NCBI GenBank assembly: GCA_934525595.1
Contig: CAKSZJ010000022.1
Location: 1 to 51,623 of the forward strand
Source: an uncultured Chiayiivirga sp.
Lineage (GTDB): Bacteria > Pseudomonadota > Gammaproteobacteria > Xanthomonadales > Xanthomonadaceae
Direction: 5' to 3'
DNA: 51,623 nucleotides
The notes beneath the pieces are model-generated. The model saw nothing but the letters and a program-made list of their open reading frames with translations. It was not told the origin of the DNA and searched no databases. Positions 25,895 to 34,999 of the stretch are shown here, one piece after another. The stretch's first letter is position 1. Every line of letters starts with the position of its first letter. A program made the position numbers and the translations under genes.

Positions 25895-26512
25895 AAAGCC
25901 TCACCATCCCCATAGAAATTTATGGGTATACATCATAACTGAAATATTGGTTATGCTGATTTTTATTTCCACACGAGAACTGAACCGGAGGGGCACCGCT
26001 CCACGTGTTGTATGATTTCAGCGGCACAGTAATACACTTGCCACTCGGAAGGTTCCTGATGTTTGTCGTCCCAAACACGCCATACGTTTGTACGCGCCAC
26101 CATTGACTGGTTGATACGGCAGAGCACGGATTCACCTTGAGCTGCGCCCCATCATGATACGCACCATCAACAACATCCAAGCATTTGCCCGTGTGTATAT
26201 TGGCAATAAAATAATACGCATGCCCACCGCTGTGGCCAGCATAAAACGCCTCCCACGTAACATTGGCTCCGAGCGGCTCTGTAGCCGGGTGCCAAGATAG
26301 CGTGATTATATCATCTGAACCAGGAGCCAAGCATCCAAACGCCGCCAAATTACATATCTTAAAGACGCCCCCCGTGGGAAATGCTGAAACATCCTTATAA
26401 GGGAAAGTCAACAACCCAACAAAAACACACAAAGAGTAAATAATTCTCACAGCAAACGCCCTTTATAAAAAGCCAAAGAATAAACAATATAAAACAACGA
26501 ATAATATTACGT
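25895..26512. other. AT-rich island of probable foreign origin
   Basis: Composition drops sharply between the methyltransferase start and the aceE stop, then returns to high GC on both sides. The island holds only the lectin gene and its AT-rich leader (26451-26511). No flanking direct repeat or integrase can be seen. Confidence 0.7.
25920..26450 (-). CDS. Secreted ricin-type beta-trefoil lectin-like protein
   Basis: 176 aa from GTG 26450 (AAGGG upstream). A hydrophobic signal peptide (IIYSLCVFVGLLTFPYKDVSA) precedes one ricin-B/carbohydrate-binding-type domain: ANIHTGKCLDVVDGAYHDG, LKVNPCSAVSTSQWWRVQ (QxW-like) and IRNLPSGKCITVPL. Six or so Cys suggest disulfides. There is no catalytic domain, so it may bind a carbohydrate or be the remnant of a larger lectin-enzyme. 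Base composition is about 45% GC by eye, against nearly 70% around it, and codons such as ATA, AAA and TTA are frequent, so recent acquisition is likely. No mobility gene is seen. Confidence 0.7.
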   Translation of the reverse strand: MRIIYSLCVFVGLLTFPYKDVSAFPTGGVFKICNLAAFGCLAPGSDDIITLSWHPATEPLGANVTWEAFYAGHSGGHAYYFIANIHTGKCLDVVDGAYHDGAQLKVNPCSAVSTSQWWRVQTYGVFGTTNIRNLPSGKCITVPLKSYNTWSGAPPVQFSCGNKNQHNQYFSYDVYP

Positions 26513-29235
26513 CACACATGCATCGGATTTTCCCGCGCCGCATCGATGCCGAACACCTTGATCGCGCGCGCCGCATCGCGGGCGTTCATCGTGCCGTCCT
26601 TCACCAGTGCGTCGATGGCGGCGTGGGCGATGTGATAGCGATCCACCTCGAAGAAGCGGCGCAGGTTGGCGCGGGTGTCGGAACGGCCGAAGCCGTCGGT
26701 GCCCAGCACGGTGTAGTGCTGCGGCACGAAGGCGCGGATCTGCTCGGCGAAGGTGCGCACGTAGTCGGTGGCGGCGATCACGGGGCCCGGGCGGCCCTGC
26801 AGATGCGCGGTCACATAGGGCACGCGCGGCGCCTTGGCTTCGGGGTGCAGGCGATTCCAGCGCTCGGCGTCGAAGCCGTCGCGGCCCAGCTCGGTGAAGC
26901 TGGTGCAGCTCCAGATATCGGCCTTGACCCCGAACTCCTTGTCCAGCAGCTCCGCCGCCGCCATCACCTCGCGCAGGATCGCGCCCGAGCCCATCAGCTG
27001 CACGCACGGCGCGCTCGGCGCCTTGCTACGGCTTTTGCCCTTGCCCGATTCCCCATTCCCCATTCCCGATTCGCGCAGAAGATACATGCCCTTCACGATG
27101 CCTTCCGCGGCACCTTCCGGCATGTCCGGGTGCGGGTAGTTCTCGTTGAGCAGGGTGAGGTAGTAATACTCGTCCACCTGTTCGGTCAGCATCTTGCGCA
27201 TGCCGTGCTGCAGCAGCACGACGACCTCGTAACCGAACGCCGGATCGAAGGAGCGGCAGTTGGGGATGGCGCTGGAGAAAAGGTGCGAATGGCCGTCCTC
27301 GTGCTGCAGGCCCTCGCCGTTGAGCGTGGTGCGCCCGGCGGTGGCGCCGAGCAGGAAGCCGCGCGCGCGCATGTCGCCGGCCTGCCAGGCCAGGTCGCCG
27401 AAGCGCTGGAAGCCGAACATCGAGTAGTAGATGAAGAATGGCAGCATCGGCAGGTTGTTGGTGCTGTAGCTGGTGGCCAGCGCCAGCCACGAGGCGAACG
27501 CGCCGGCCTCGGTGATGCCTTCCTGCAGTACCTGCCCGGCCTGGTCCTCGCGGTAATACATGAGCTGGTCGGCATCCACCGGCTTGTACTTCTGCCCGCT
27601 GGAGGCATAGATGCCGATCTGGCGGAACAGGCCTTCCATGCCGAAGGTGCGCGCCTCGTCACCCACGATGGGGACGACGTGCGGGCCGATGATCTTGTCG
27701 CGCAGGAGGATGTTGAGGGCCTGCACGAAGGCCATGGTGGTGCTGATTTCGCGTTCGCCGGTGCTCTTGAGCAGGCGCTCGAACCTGTCCAGCGCCGGCA
27801 CTTCGAAGGTCTGGTCGGCGGTGCGGCGGCGGCGCGGCAGGAAGCCGCCGAGCGCGGCGCGTCGCTCCTTCATGTACTGCACCTCGGGCGAGTTTTCGCC
27901 GGGGTGGTAGAACGGAACCTGCTCGGATTCGTCGATCTGCTTGTCGCTGACGGGGATGTTGAAGCGATCGCGGAAGGCCTTGATCGCGCCGTCGTCCATC
28001 TTCTTGGTCTGGTGGGTGGGATTGAGCGCCTCGCCCGCCGAGCCCATGCCGTAGCCCTTGACCGTCTTGGCCAGGATCACCGTGGGCATGCCCCGGGTGT
28101 TCACCGCCTGATGGTAGGCGGCGTACACCTTGTGCGGATCGTGGCCGCCGCGGTTGAGACGCCAGATGTCCTCGTCGGAGAGATTCGCCACCATGGCCGC
28201 GGTCTCCGGGTACTTCCCGAAGAAATGCTCGCGCGTGTAGGCACCGCCGAAGGCCTTGTAGTTCTGGTACTCGCCATCCACGGTTTCCATCATGAGCTTG
28301 CGCAGCACGCCGTCCTTGTCGCGCGCGAAAAGCGGATCCCAGTAGCTGCCCCAGAGCACCTTGATGACGTTCCAGCCGGCACCGCGGAACACGCCTTCCA
28401 GCTCCTGGATGATCTTGCCATTGCCGCGCACCGGGCCGTCCAGGCGCTGCAGGTTGCAGTTCACGACGAACACCAGGTTGTCGAGGTTCTCGCGTCCGGC
28501 GACCGAGATCGCGCCCAGGCTCTCGGGCTCGTCGCACTCGCCGTCGCCCAGGAAACACCAGATCTTGCGGTCGGTGGTGGGCAGGAGGCCGCGGTGCTCG
28601 AGATAGCGGCTGTTGCGCGCCTGATAGATCGCCGCCAGCGGCCCCAGGCCCATCGACACCGTGGGCATCTGCCAGTAATCGGGCATCAGCCAGGGATGCG
28701 GATAGGAGGAAATGCCCTTGCCGTCCACCTCCATGCGGAAGTTGTCGAGCTGGGATTCGGTGAAGCGCCCCTCCAGAAAGGAGCGCGCATACACGCCGGG
28801 GCTGGAGTGGCCCTGCAGTGAAACGAGGTCGCCGGGATGATCGGCCGTGGGGCCGCGCCAGAAATGGTTGAAGCCGACGTCGAACAGCGTCGCCACGCTG
28901 GCGAAGCTGGCGATGTGCCCGCCCAGATCGCCCGGCTTGCGGTTGGTGCGCACCACCATCGCCATCGCGTTCCAGCGGATCAGGGAACGGATGCGCCACT
29001 CCATCGCCGAATCGCCCGGGCTTTTCACCTCGGCGTGGGGCGGAATGGTGTTGATGTAGTCGGTCGTGGGCGCGAAGGGCAGGAAGCCGCCAGCGCGGCG
29101 CGTCTGCGACACCATGCGCTCGAGCAGATAGTGGGCGCGGTCGGTGCCCTCGCGCTCGGTCACCGCCTGCAGGGACTCCAGCCACTCGCGGGTTTCGGTG
29201 GCATCGTTGTCGGGCATGTCATTCAACGGATTCAT
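26512..29235 (-). CDS. aceE: Pyruvate dehydrogenase E1 component, homodimeric type
   Basis: Thiamine-diphosphate enzyme decarboxylating pyruvate and passing the acetyl group to the E2 lipoyl domain. 907 aa, about 20 longer than E. coli AceE. ThDP motif IWCFLGDGECDEPESLGAI to LVFVVNCN. N-terminal SLQAVTEREG; later GGHIASFASVATLFDVGFNHFWRG and ILAKTVKGYGMG are hallmarks. Residues about 720-742 (ESGMGNGESGKGKSRSK) are not family sequence: they are encoded by a heptamer repeat in a loop before VQLMGSGAILREV. ATG 29235 follows AGGGAG. aceF and lpd do not adjoin. The lectin gene lies downstream in the same direction. Confidence 0.95.
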   Translation of the reverse strand: MNPLNDMPDNDATETREWLESLQAVTEREGTDRAHYLLERMVSQTRRAGGFLPFAPTTDYINTIPPHAEVKSPGDSAMEWRIRSLIRWNAMAMVVRTNRKPGDLGGHIASFASVATLFDVGFNHFWRGPTADHPGDLVSLQGHSSPGVYARSFLEGRFTESQLDNFRMEVDGKGISSYPHPWLMPDYWQMPTVSMGLGPLAAIYQARNSRYLEHRGLLPTTDRKIWCFLGDGECDEPESLGAISVAGRENLDNLVFVVNCNLQRLDGPVRGNGKIIQELEGVFRGAGWNVIKVLWGSYWDPLFARDKDGVLRKLMMETVDGEYQNYKAFGGAYTREHFFGKYPETAAMVANLSDEDIWRLNRGGHDPHKVYAAYHQAVNTRGMPTVILAKTVKGYGMGSAGEALNPTHQTKKMDDGAIKAFRDRFNIPVSDKQIDESEQVPFYHPGENSPEVQYMKERRAALGGFLPRRRRTADQTFEVPALDRFERLLKSTGEREISTTMAFVQALNILLRDKIIGPHVVPIVGDEARTFGMEGLFRQIGIYASSGQKYKPVDADQLMYYREDQAGQVLQEGITEAGAFASWLALATSYSTNNLPMLPFFIYYSMFGFQRFGDLAWQAGDMRARGFLLGATAGRTTLNGEGLQHEDGHSHLFSSAIPNCRSFDPAFGYEVVVLLQHGMRKMLTEQVDEYYYLTLLNENYPHPDMPEGAAEGIVKGMYLLRESGMGNGESGKGKSRSKAPSAPCVQLMGSGAILREVMAAAELLDKEFGVKADIWSCTSFTELGRDGFDAERWNRLHPEAKAPRVPYVTAHLQGRPGPVIAATDYVRTFAEQIRAFVPQHYTVLGTDGFGRSDTRANLRRFFEVDRYHIAHAAIDALVKDGTMNARDAARAIKVFGIDAARENPMHV
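27038..27072. repeat. Five tandem heptamers inside aceE
   Basis: On the minus strand GAATCGG, GAATGGG, GAATGGG, GAATCGG and GCAAGGG stand in a row, encoding alternating Gly/Ser/Asn/Glu. Similar GGGAATG-rich strings are, as I recall, frequent intergenic sequences in Xanthomonadales. Confidence 0.85.
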
Positions 29236-29426
29236 GGTTGCTCCCTGCGAGGCATCTGCGCCCCGGCGCTGTTTCTGGTGGTGGCGCACCCGGCACGGGC
29301 CGGTTCGATAACCGGCTTCTGCGTGCGTGTGTCAGCATGGCAGTCTACCAGCGCCCGCGCTGGCGGCGTCGCGTACGCCGCGGTACGGATCCGCGTCGTT
29401 TCGTCCCGTTCTACCACTGCCCGCCC

Positions 29427-30578
29427 ATGCTCAGTCTGCCGCCGCTCGCCCTCTACGTGCACATCCCCTGGTGCGTGCGAAAGTGTCCGTACTGCGACTT
29501 CAATTCGCACCGCGCGCCCGAGGCCCTGCCGCAGCGCGAGTACGTCGCCGCGCTCCTCGCGGACCTGGAACAGGACCTGCCGCTGGTGTGGGGCCGCACC
29601 GTGACCAGCGTGTTTTTCGGCGGCGGCACGCCCAGCCTGTTTTCCGCCGACGCCATCGGCGCCTTTCTCGACGGCGCGGCCGCGCGGCTGCGCTTTCGCC
29701 CGGATCTCGAAATCACCCTGGAAACCAATCCCGGCACGGTCGAACACGACCGCTTCGACGCCTACGCGCGCGCCGGCATCAACCGCCTGAGCTTCGGCGT
29801 GCAGAGCTTCGACGACGGCTGCCTGGCGCGCCTCGGGCGCATCCACGACGCCGCACAGGCGGAGCGCGCGGTGAGGCTGGCGCAGGATGCGGGGTTTTCC
29901 AACGTCAACCTCGACCTGATGTTCGCCCTGCCCGGCCAGACCACGGCCATGGCGCTGAGCGACCTGGAGCGCGCCTTCGCACTCGACCCCGCGCACATTT
30001 CGCACTACCAGCTCACCCTGGAGCCTGGCACTCCGTTCGCGCGCCAGCCGCCCGCCGGCATCCCCGAAGGCGACGATGCCTGGGACATGCAGGAGGCCTG
30101 CCAGGCGCAGCTGGCGGCGCACGGCTACGCGCAGTACGAAGTCTCCGCCTATGCGCGCACAGGGCGCCAGTGTGCCCACAACCTCAACTACTGGCGCTTC
30201 GGCGACTACCTGGGCATCGGCGCCGGCGCGCACGGCAAGATCACCCTGCCCACCGAAGACGCCATCCTGCGCCGCTGGAAGCTCACGCATCCGAAGACCT
30301 ACATGGATGCCGCCGCGAGCCAGGCGCGCATCGGCGGCGACGAATACCTCGAACCCGAGCGCCGCCCCTTCGACTACATGCTCAACGCCCTGCGCCTGCG
30401 CGAAGGCTTCCCGCTGTCCGACTTCGAGGCGCGCACCGGCCTGCCCGCCGCCGCCATCGCGCCCCGGCTCGCCGAGCTGTCCGAGCGCGGCCTGCTCGAA
30501 CTCACCGCCGAACAGGTGCGCCCCAGCGAGCTGGGCTGGCGCTTCCTCAACGACGTGATGGGGGCGTTCTTGCCCTGA
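29427..30578 (+). CDS. hemW: Radical SAM heme chaperone HemW
   Basis: 383 aa. Radical-SAM cluster motif CVRKCPYCDF (Cys16, Cys20, Cys23) near the start, then VFFGGGTPSLFSADAIGAFL, ETNPGT, GINRLSFGVQSFDD and NLDLMFALPGQT. C-terminal HemN_C domain includes YWRFGDYLGIGAGAHGK and LREGFPLSDFEARTG. HemW binds heme and delivers it to membrane proteins; it is often misnamed coproporphyrinogen oxidase. ATG 29427 starts right before the barrel. It diverges from aceE (191-nt intergenic). A hairpin follows it, before bioC. Confidence 0.93.
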   Translation: MLSLPPLALYVHIPWCVRKCPYCDFNSHRAPEALPQREYVAALLADLEQDLPLVWGRTVTSVFFGGGTPSLFSADAIGAFLDGAAARLRFRPDLEITLETNPGTVEHDRFDAYARAGINRLSFGVQSFDDGCLARLGRIHDAAQAERAVRLAQDAGFSNVNLDLMFALPGQTTAMALSDLERAFALDPAHISHYQLTLEPGTPFARQPPAGIPEGDDAWDMQEACQAQLAAHGYAQYEVSAYARTGRQCAHNLNYWRFGDYLGIGAGAHGKITLPTEDAILRRWKLTHPKTYMDAAASQARIGGDEYLEPERRPFDYMLNALRLREGFPLSDFEARTGLPAAAIAPRLAELSERGLLELTAEQVRPSELGWRFLNDVMGAFLP

Positions 30579-30602
30579 GGGCAGGCGTCGACGCCCCCGA
30601 AA

Positions 30603-30621
30603 CCGGACTGAATCAGTCCGG
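30603..30621 (+). terminator. Hairpin after hemW
   Basis: 7-bp stem (30603-30609 with 30615-30621) and a 5-nt loop, 24 nt after the hemW stop, followed by CTTC. Terminator-like but weak U-tract. Confidence 0.4.
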
Positions 30622-30684
30622 CTTCACTACACTGCGCTGCCCGCGGGCCGCGCAGCCCGCCGAACGCCACGCCGCTCCCGAGTC

Positions 30685-31566
30685 ATGCCGAACGTCCCCT
30701 TCGATCCGCACCCGATCCGCCGCGGCTTCGACCGCGCCGCACGCGGCTATGCGCGGCACGCGGTGCTGCAGCGGGAAGTGGAGGCGCGGCTCATGGACGT
30801 GCTGGACTATGTGAAGACCGCGCCGGCACGCATCCTGGATCTGGGCACCGGGCACGGCAGTGCGGCGCGCGTGCTGAAGAAGCGCTGGCCGGCGGCGCAG
30901 GTGGTGGCGCTGGATCTGTCCCTGCCGATGGCCGCGCAGGCACGGCGCGCTGCGGGGCGCTGGCGGCCGGACTATGCCGTGGTGTGCGCCGATGCTGCCG
31001 CGCTGCCCTTCGCCGGCGGCAGCTTCGACCTGATCTTCTCCAACCTGGCGCTGCCCTGGATCACCACTCTGGAGGCGCTGTTCGCACAGTGGCGCGCGGT
31101 GCTCAATCCGGGCGGCTTCGTGGCCTGCTCCAGCCTCGGGCCGGAAACGCTCGGCGAGCTGCGCGACGCCTTTGCCGGGGATTCCGCGCCGCACGTCAAT
31201 GCCTTTGCCCCGATCCAGCAGCTGGGCGACGCGCTGATGGCGGCGGGATTCCGCGACCCGGTGCTCGATACCGACCGATTCACCCTCACCCATGCTTCGC
31301 TCGATGCGCTGATGGCCGACCTGCGCGGCGCCGGCTCGCTCAACGCGATGGCGGATCGGCGCCGCAGCCTGACCGGCCGGGGGCGCCTGGCGGCGGCGCG
31401 CCGGGCGTATGAGGCCTTCCGCACCGCCGGCGGCCTGCTGCCTTCCACCTGGGAAGTCGTCTACGCCCACGCCTTTGCGCCCGAACATGGCCAGCCGGTG
31501 CGGCAGGCCGGCCACGACGTGGTCTCCGTGCCGCTTTCGCGCATTCCGATCCGGCGCAAGTCGTAG
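30685..31566 (+). CDS. bioC: Malonyl-ACP O-methyltransferase BioC
   Basis: Methylates the free carboxyl of malonyl-ACP to start biotin (pimeloyl) synthesis through the fatty-acid cycle. 293 aa. N-terminal IRRGFDRAARGYARHAVLQR is the BioC signature. SAM loop RILDLGTGHGSAARVL, then VVALDLSLPMAAQAR, FDLIFSNLALPW and VLNPGGFVACSSLGPETLGEL. The other bio genes are not in the window. ATG 30685 fits the family N-terminus. It sits 106 nt after hemW; the tricorn-like gene is 160 nt downstream. Confidence 0.92.
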   Translation: MPNVPFDPHPIRRGFDRAARGYARHAVLQREVEARLMDVLDYVKTAPARILDLGTGHGSAARVLKKRWPAAQVVALDLSLPMAAQARRAAGRWRPDYAVVCADAAALPFAGGSFDLIFSNLALPWITTLEALFAQWRAVLNPGGFVACSSLGPETLGELRDAFAGDSAPHVNAFAPIQQLGDALMAAGFRDPVLDTDRFTLTHASLDALMADLRGAGSLNAMADRRRSLTGRGRLAAARRAYEAFRTAGGLLPSTWEVVYAHAFAPEHGQPVRQAGHDVVSVPLSRIPIRRKS

Positions 31567-31726
31567 ACGCCGCGGCCGCGGCCCCAGGTGCCCCGGTGTC
31601 GGGGAGCATGCGCTGCGGACACCTTGCGGATGTCGAAGCGAGCCGGCTGCACAGGACGTCCGGCACTCGCTCCGGTCGCCGGAGCCGGCATACTCGCGCT
31701 TTACCATTCGTGTTGCCGAGGGGCCG

Positions 31727-34700
31727 ATGAAACTTTCCCTGTTCGCCGCGCTGTGCGGCCTTGCCTTGAGCGCCGCAACGCAGGCTGCCGCGCCCGATGC
31801 CCTGCTGCGTCAGCCAGACGTCCAGGCCGGCCGCATTGCCTTCGTGCACGCCGGCGACATCTACGTCGTGAGTGCCACCGGCGGCACTGCGTTCCGGCTC
31901 ACCTCGCACGAGGGTCAGGAGCTGTATCCGAAGTTCTCGCCCGATGGCAGCCAGATCGCCTTCTCGGCCGAATACAACGGCACGCGTCAGGTCTACGTGA
32001 TGCCGACGGCCGGCGGCGAGCCGCGCCAGCTCACCTGGTACAACGACGTGGGCCCGATGCCGCCGCGCGGCGGCACCGACTACCGCGTGCTCGACTGGAC
32101 TCCGGACGGCATGAACATCGTGGTGCGGATGAACCGCCTGCCCTACGACGACCGCGGCGGACGACCGTACCTGGTGCCGGTGGACGGCGGCCTGGAGACG
32201 CCCATGGCGATTCCGGAAACCGGCGGCGGCATGCTGAGCCCGGACGGAACGAAGTTCGTCTACACGCCGATCGACCGCGATTTCCGCAGCTGGAAGCGCT
32301 ACCGCGGCGGGCGCGCGCAGGACGTGTGGATCTACGACCTGGCCGCGAACAGCTCGCTGCAGCTCACCGCCGACCGTGCCACCAACCATCAGCCGATGTG
32401 GGTGGGCGATACGGTGTATTTCGTTTCCGACCGCAACGACACGCGGCTGAATCTCTACGCCATCGCGCCGACCGGCGGCGAGCCGCGCAAGCTCACCGAC
32501 TTCCGTGATTTCGACGTGCTCTGGCCGAGCGCCGGCTCGGACTCGATCGTGTTCGAGAAGGGCGGCGGCATCTGGCGCTTCGATCTGGCCACGGGCGAGG
32601 CGGGCGAGGTGCCGATCCGGGTGACGGGCGACGCGCCCGATACCCAGCCGCGCTACGTCAAGGCGGGTGATTTCGTCGAGTCGTTCGGGCTGTCGCCCGG
32701 CGGCGAGCGCGCGGTGTTCGGCGCGCGCGGCGAGGTCTTCACCGTGCCGGCGAAACAGGGCGAGGCGCGCAACATCAGCCGCAGCCCCGATGCGCGCGAG
32801 CACAGCGCGAGCTGGTCGCCCGACGGCAGCCAGGTTGCCTGGCTGTCCGACGCCAGCGGCGAATACGAAATCTGGGTGCAGGCCCAGGACGGCAAGGGCG
32901 AACCGCGGCGCGTGACGCACGACGGTGACATCTGGCGCTTCGCACCGGTGTGGTCGCCTGATTCAAGGAAGCTGGCGTATGCCGACAAGCGCCAGCGCCT
33001 GCGCGTGGTGGACGTGGCCTCCGGCTCCACCGGCGAGGTCGATACCGGCACCCATGCCGACATCACCCAGTACGCCTTCTCGCCCGACAGCCGCTTCCTG
33101 GTGTACGTGAAGCAGCACGCCAACGGCAACGACGCGCTGTGGCTCTACGCGCTGGACACTGGCGCGACCCGCCAGCTCACCTCCGCGGACAGCTCCGCGA
33201 TGAGCCCGGCGTTCGATCCGCGCGGGCGCTACCTCTATTTCCTTTCCAACCGCGACTTCAACCTCGCCTTCTCGTCCTACGAATTCAACTGGCTCTACCG
33301 GGACGCCACGCGCATCTATGCCGCCACGCTGGCGGCCGACGGCCCGCCGCTGTACCGCCCGCGCCCGGACGAGGTGGGTCAGGCGGCCGAGGAGGACGCC
33401 GGCAAGGACGCGAAGGACGGTGGCGCCGCACGCCTGGTCATCGACATCCCGGGCTTCGACCAGCGCACCGTTGCGCTCAACGCGCCGGCCGGCAGCTATC
33501 AGGAGCTCGCCGCCAATGCCGAGGGCGTGTTCTTCCTGAGCATGGCGGACCGCCAGCGCAGCGGCGAGCTGCGTTTCCTCTCGCTCAAGCCGGACGCCAA
33601 GCCGCAGAAGGTGGCCGAAGTCAGCGGCTACGCGCTTTCCGCCGACGGCAAGAAGCTGCTGCTGCGCAGCGGCAAGCAGTTTTCCATCGTCGATGCCAAG
33701 CCCGAGGCGGACCTTGCCAAGGGCAGGCTCGCGCTCGACCGGATGGAGCTGCGCATCGAGCCTGCACGCGAATGGAACCAGATGTTCGTGGACGCCTGGC
33801 GCATCCTGCGCGACTGGTTCTACGACCCCGGCATGCACGGGCAGGACTGGAACGCCATCCGCGCGCAGTACGAACCCCTCGCGCACGCCGCGCGCACCCG
33901 CACCGATCTCGACCATGTGCTGCAGGAGCTGGTCGGCGAACTCAACTCCGGGCACGTCTACGTGGAATCGGGCGACCAGCGCACGGTACCGCGCAAGCCC
34001 GGCGGCCTGCTGGGCGCGGCGTTCGCGTCCGACCCCAGCGGCTACGTGAAGATCGCGCGCATCTTCGCCGGGGAGAACTGGAATGCCCGCACCCGCTCTC
34101 CGCTGACCGAGCCGGGCGTGAAGGTGAAGGAAGGCGAGTACCTCATCGCCATCGACAACATCTCCACGCGCGGCGTCGACAACATCTACCGCCTGCTGGA
34201 GAACAAGGGCGACCGCCTCGTCAGCCTGCGCGTCAACGCCCGGCCGCAAGAGGCCGGCGCACGCGAGGTGGTGGTCCGCACCCTCACCAGCGAGCAGGAG
34301 CTGCGCTATCTCGACTGGGTGCAAAGCCGGCGGCGCATGGTGGAGCAGCTCTCGGGCGGGCGCATCGGCTACATCCACGTGCCCAATACCGCCGTGGAAG
34401 GCAGCCGCGAGCTGTTCAAGGGGCTGCTCGCCTACCACGACAAGGACGCGCTCATCATCGACGACCGCTACAACGGCGGCGGCTTCATTCCCGACCGTCT
34501 GATCGAACTGCTCACCCGCACCCCGCTCAACTACTGGAAGCAGCGCGGGCTCGAGCCCAACGCCACGCCCTTCCTGCACCACCGCGGCCCCAAGGCGATG
34601 CTGATCAACGGGCTGTCGAGCTCGGGCGGCGACGCGCTGCCGTACTACTTCCGCAAGTTCGGGCTGGGCAAGCTGATCGGCACGCGCACCTGGGGCGGCC

Positions 34701-34975
34701 TGATCGGCATTTCCGGCAACCCGCGCCTGGTGGACAACGGCGCGGTGCTGGCGGCCACCTTCAGCTTCATGGACACCGACGGGAAGTGGGCGGTGGAGAA
34801 CGTCGGCGTGACGCCCGACATCGAGGTGATCGACCGACCCGAGCTCATCGCCGCCGGCCGTGATCCGAGCATCGAGCGCGCGGTGCGGGAGCTGATGGAG
34901 GAACTGGAGGGCAATGCGCCCGCGCCGATGGTGGCACCGCCCGCGCCGACGCAGTTTCCACCGATCGGGCGCTGA
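31727..34975 (+). CDS. Tricorn-like S41 family protease, exported
   Basis: 1082 aa with signal peptide (MKLSLFAALCGLALSAATQA). Residues about 25-640 form WD40-like/PD40 propeller blades (SPDGSQIAFSAEYNG, SPDGSQVAWLSDASGEYEIW, SPDSRKLAYADKRQ). A helical C1 domain, a PDZ domain (about 770-850, KVKEGEYLIAIDNIST) and the S41 core follow. In the core, RIGYIHVPNT and SSSGGDALPYY (Ser966 the likely nucleophile) lead to GTRTWGGLIG. Processive degradation of peptides, here in the periplasm, is the expected role. RBS GAGGGG precedes ATG 31727. It converges on the cysteine-synthase-like gene with 24 nt between stops. Confidence 0.92.
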   Translation: MKLSLFAALCGLALSAATQAAAPDALLRQPDVQAGRIAFVHAGDIYVVSATGGTAFRLTSHEGQELYPKFSPDGSQIAFSAEYNGTRQVYVMPTAGGEPRQLTWYNDVGPMPPRGGTDYRVLDWTPDGMNIVVRMNRLPYDDRGGRPYLVPVDGGLETPMAIPETGGGMLSPDGTKFVYTPIDRDFRSWKRYRGGRAQDVWIYDLAANSSLQLTADRATNHQPMWVGDTVYFVSDRNDTRLNLYAIAPTGGEPRKLTDFRDFDVLWPSAGSDSIVFEKGGGIWRFDLATGEAGEVPIRVTGDAPDTQPRYVKAGDFVESFGLSPGGERAVFGARGEVFTVPAKQGEARNISRSPDAREHSASWSPDGSQVAWLSDASGEYEIWVQAQDGKGEPRRVTHDGDIWRFAPVWSPDSRKLAYADKRQRLRVVDVASGSTGEVDTGTHADITQYAFSPDSRFLVYVKQHANGNDALWLYALDTGATRQLTSADSSAMSPAFDPRGRYLYFLSNRDFNLAFSSYEFNWLYRDATRIYAATLAADGPPLYRPRPDEVGQAAEEDAGKDAKDGGAARLVIDIPGFDQRTVALNAPAGSYQELAANAEGVFFLSMADRQRSGELRFLSLKPDAKPQKVAEVSGYALSADGKKLLLRSGKQFSIVDAKPEADLAKGRLALDRMELRIEPAREWNQMFVDAWRILRDWFYDPGMHGQDWNAIRAQYEPLAHAARTRTDLDHVLQELVGELNSGHVYVESGDQRTVPRKPGGLLGAAFASDPSGYVKIARIFAGENWNARTRSPLTEPGVKVKEGEYLIAIDNISTRGVDNIYRLLENKGDRLVSLRVNARPQEAGAREVVVRTLTSEQELRYLDWVQSRRRMVEQLSGGRIGYIHVPNTAVEGSRELFKGLLAYHDKDALIIDDRYNGGGFIPDRLIELLTRTPLNYWKQRGLEPNATPFLHHRGPKAMLINGLSSSGGDALPYYFRKFGLGKLIGTRTWGGLIGISGNPRLVDNGAVLAATFSFMDTDGKWAVENVGVTPDIEVIDRPELIAAGRDPSIERAVRELMEELEGNAPAPMVAPPAPTQFPPIGR

Positions 34976-34999
34976 AGCAGGTCAGCCGGTCGGCCGGGG

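Noticed and set aside
25895..26512. Prophage or transposon at the AT-rich island
   Set aside because: No integrase, transposase, terminal inverted repeat or target duplication can be seen; only the composition is foreign.
26518..28821. A 767-codon plus-strand open frame opposite aceE
   Set aside because: Antisense of the thiamine-diphosphate enzyme; no start site, no domain.
29427..30578. Naming hemW as coproporphyrinogen III dehydrogenase (hemN)
   Set aside because: Short length and the CxxxCxxC-D-F context match HemW. The extra N-terminal substrate segment of HemN is absent.
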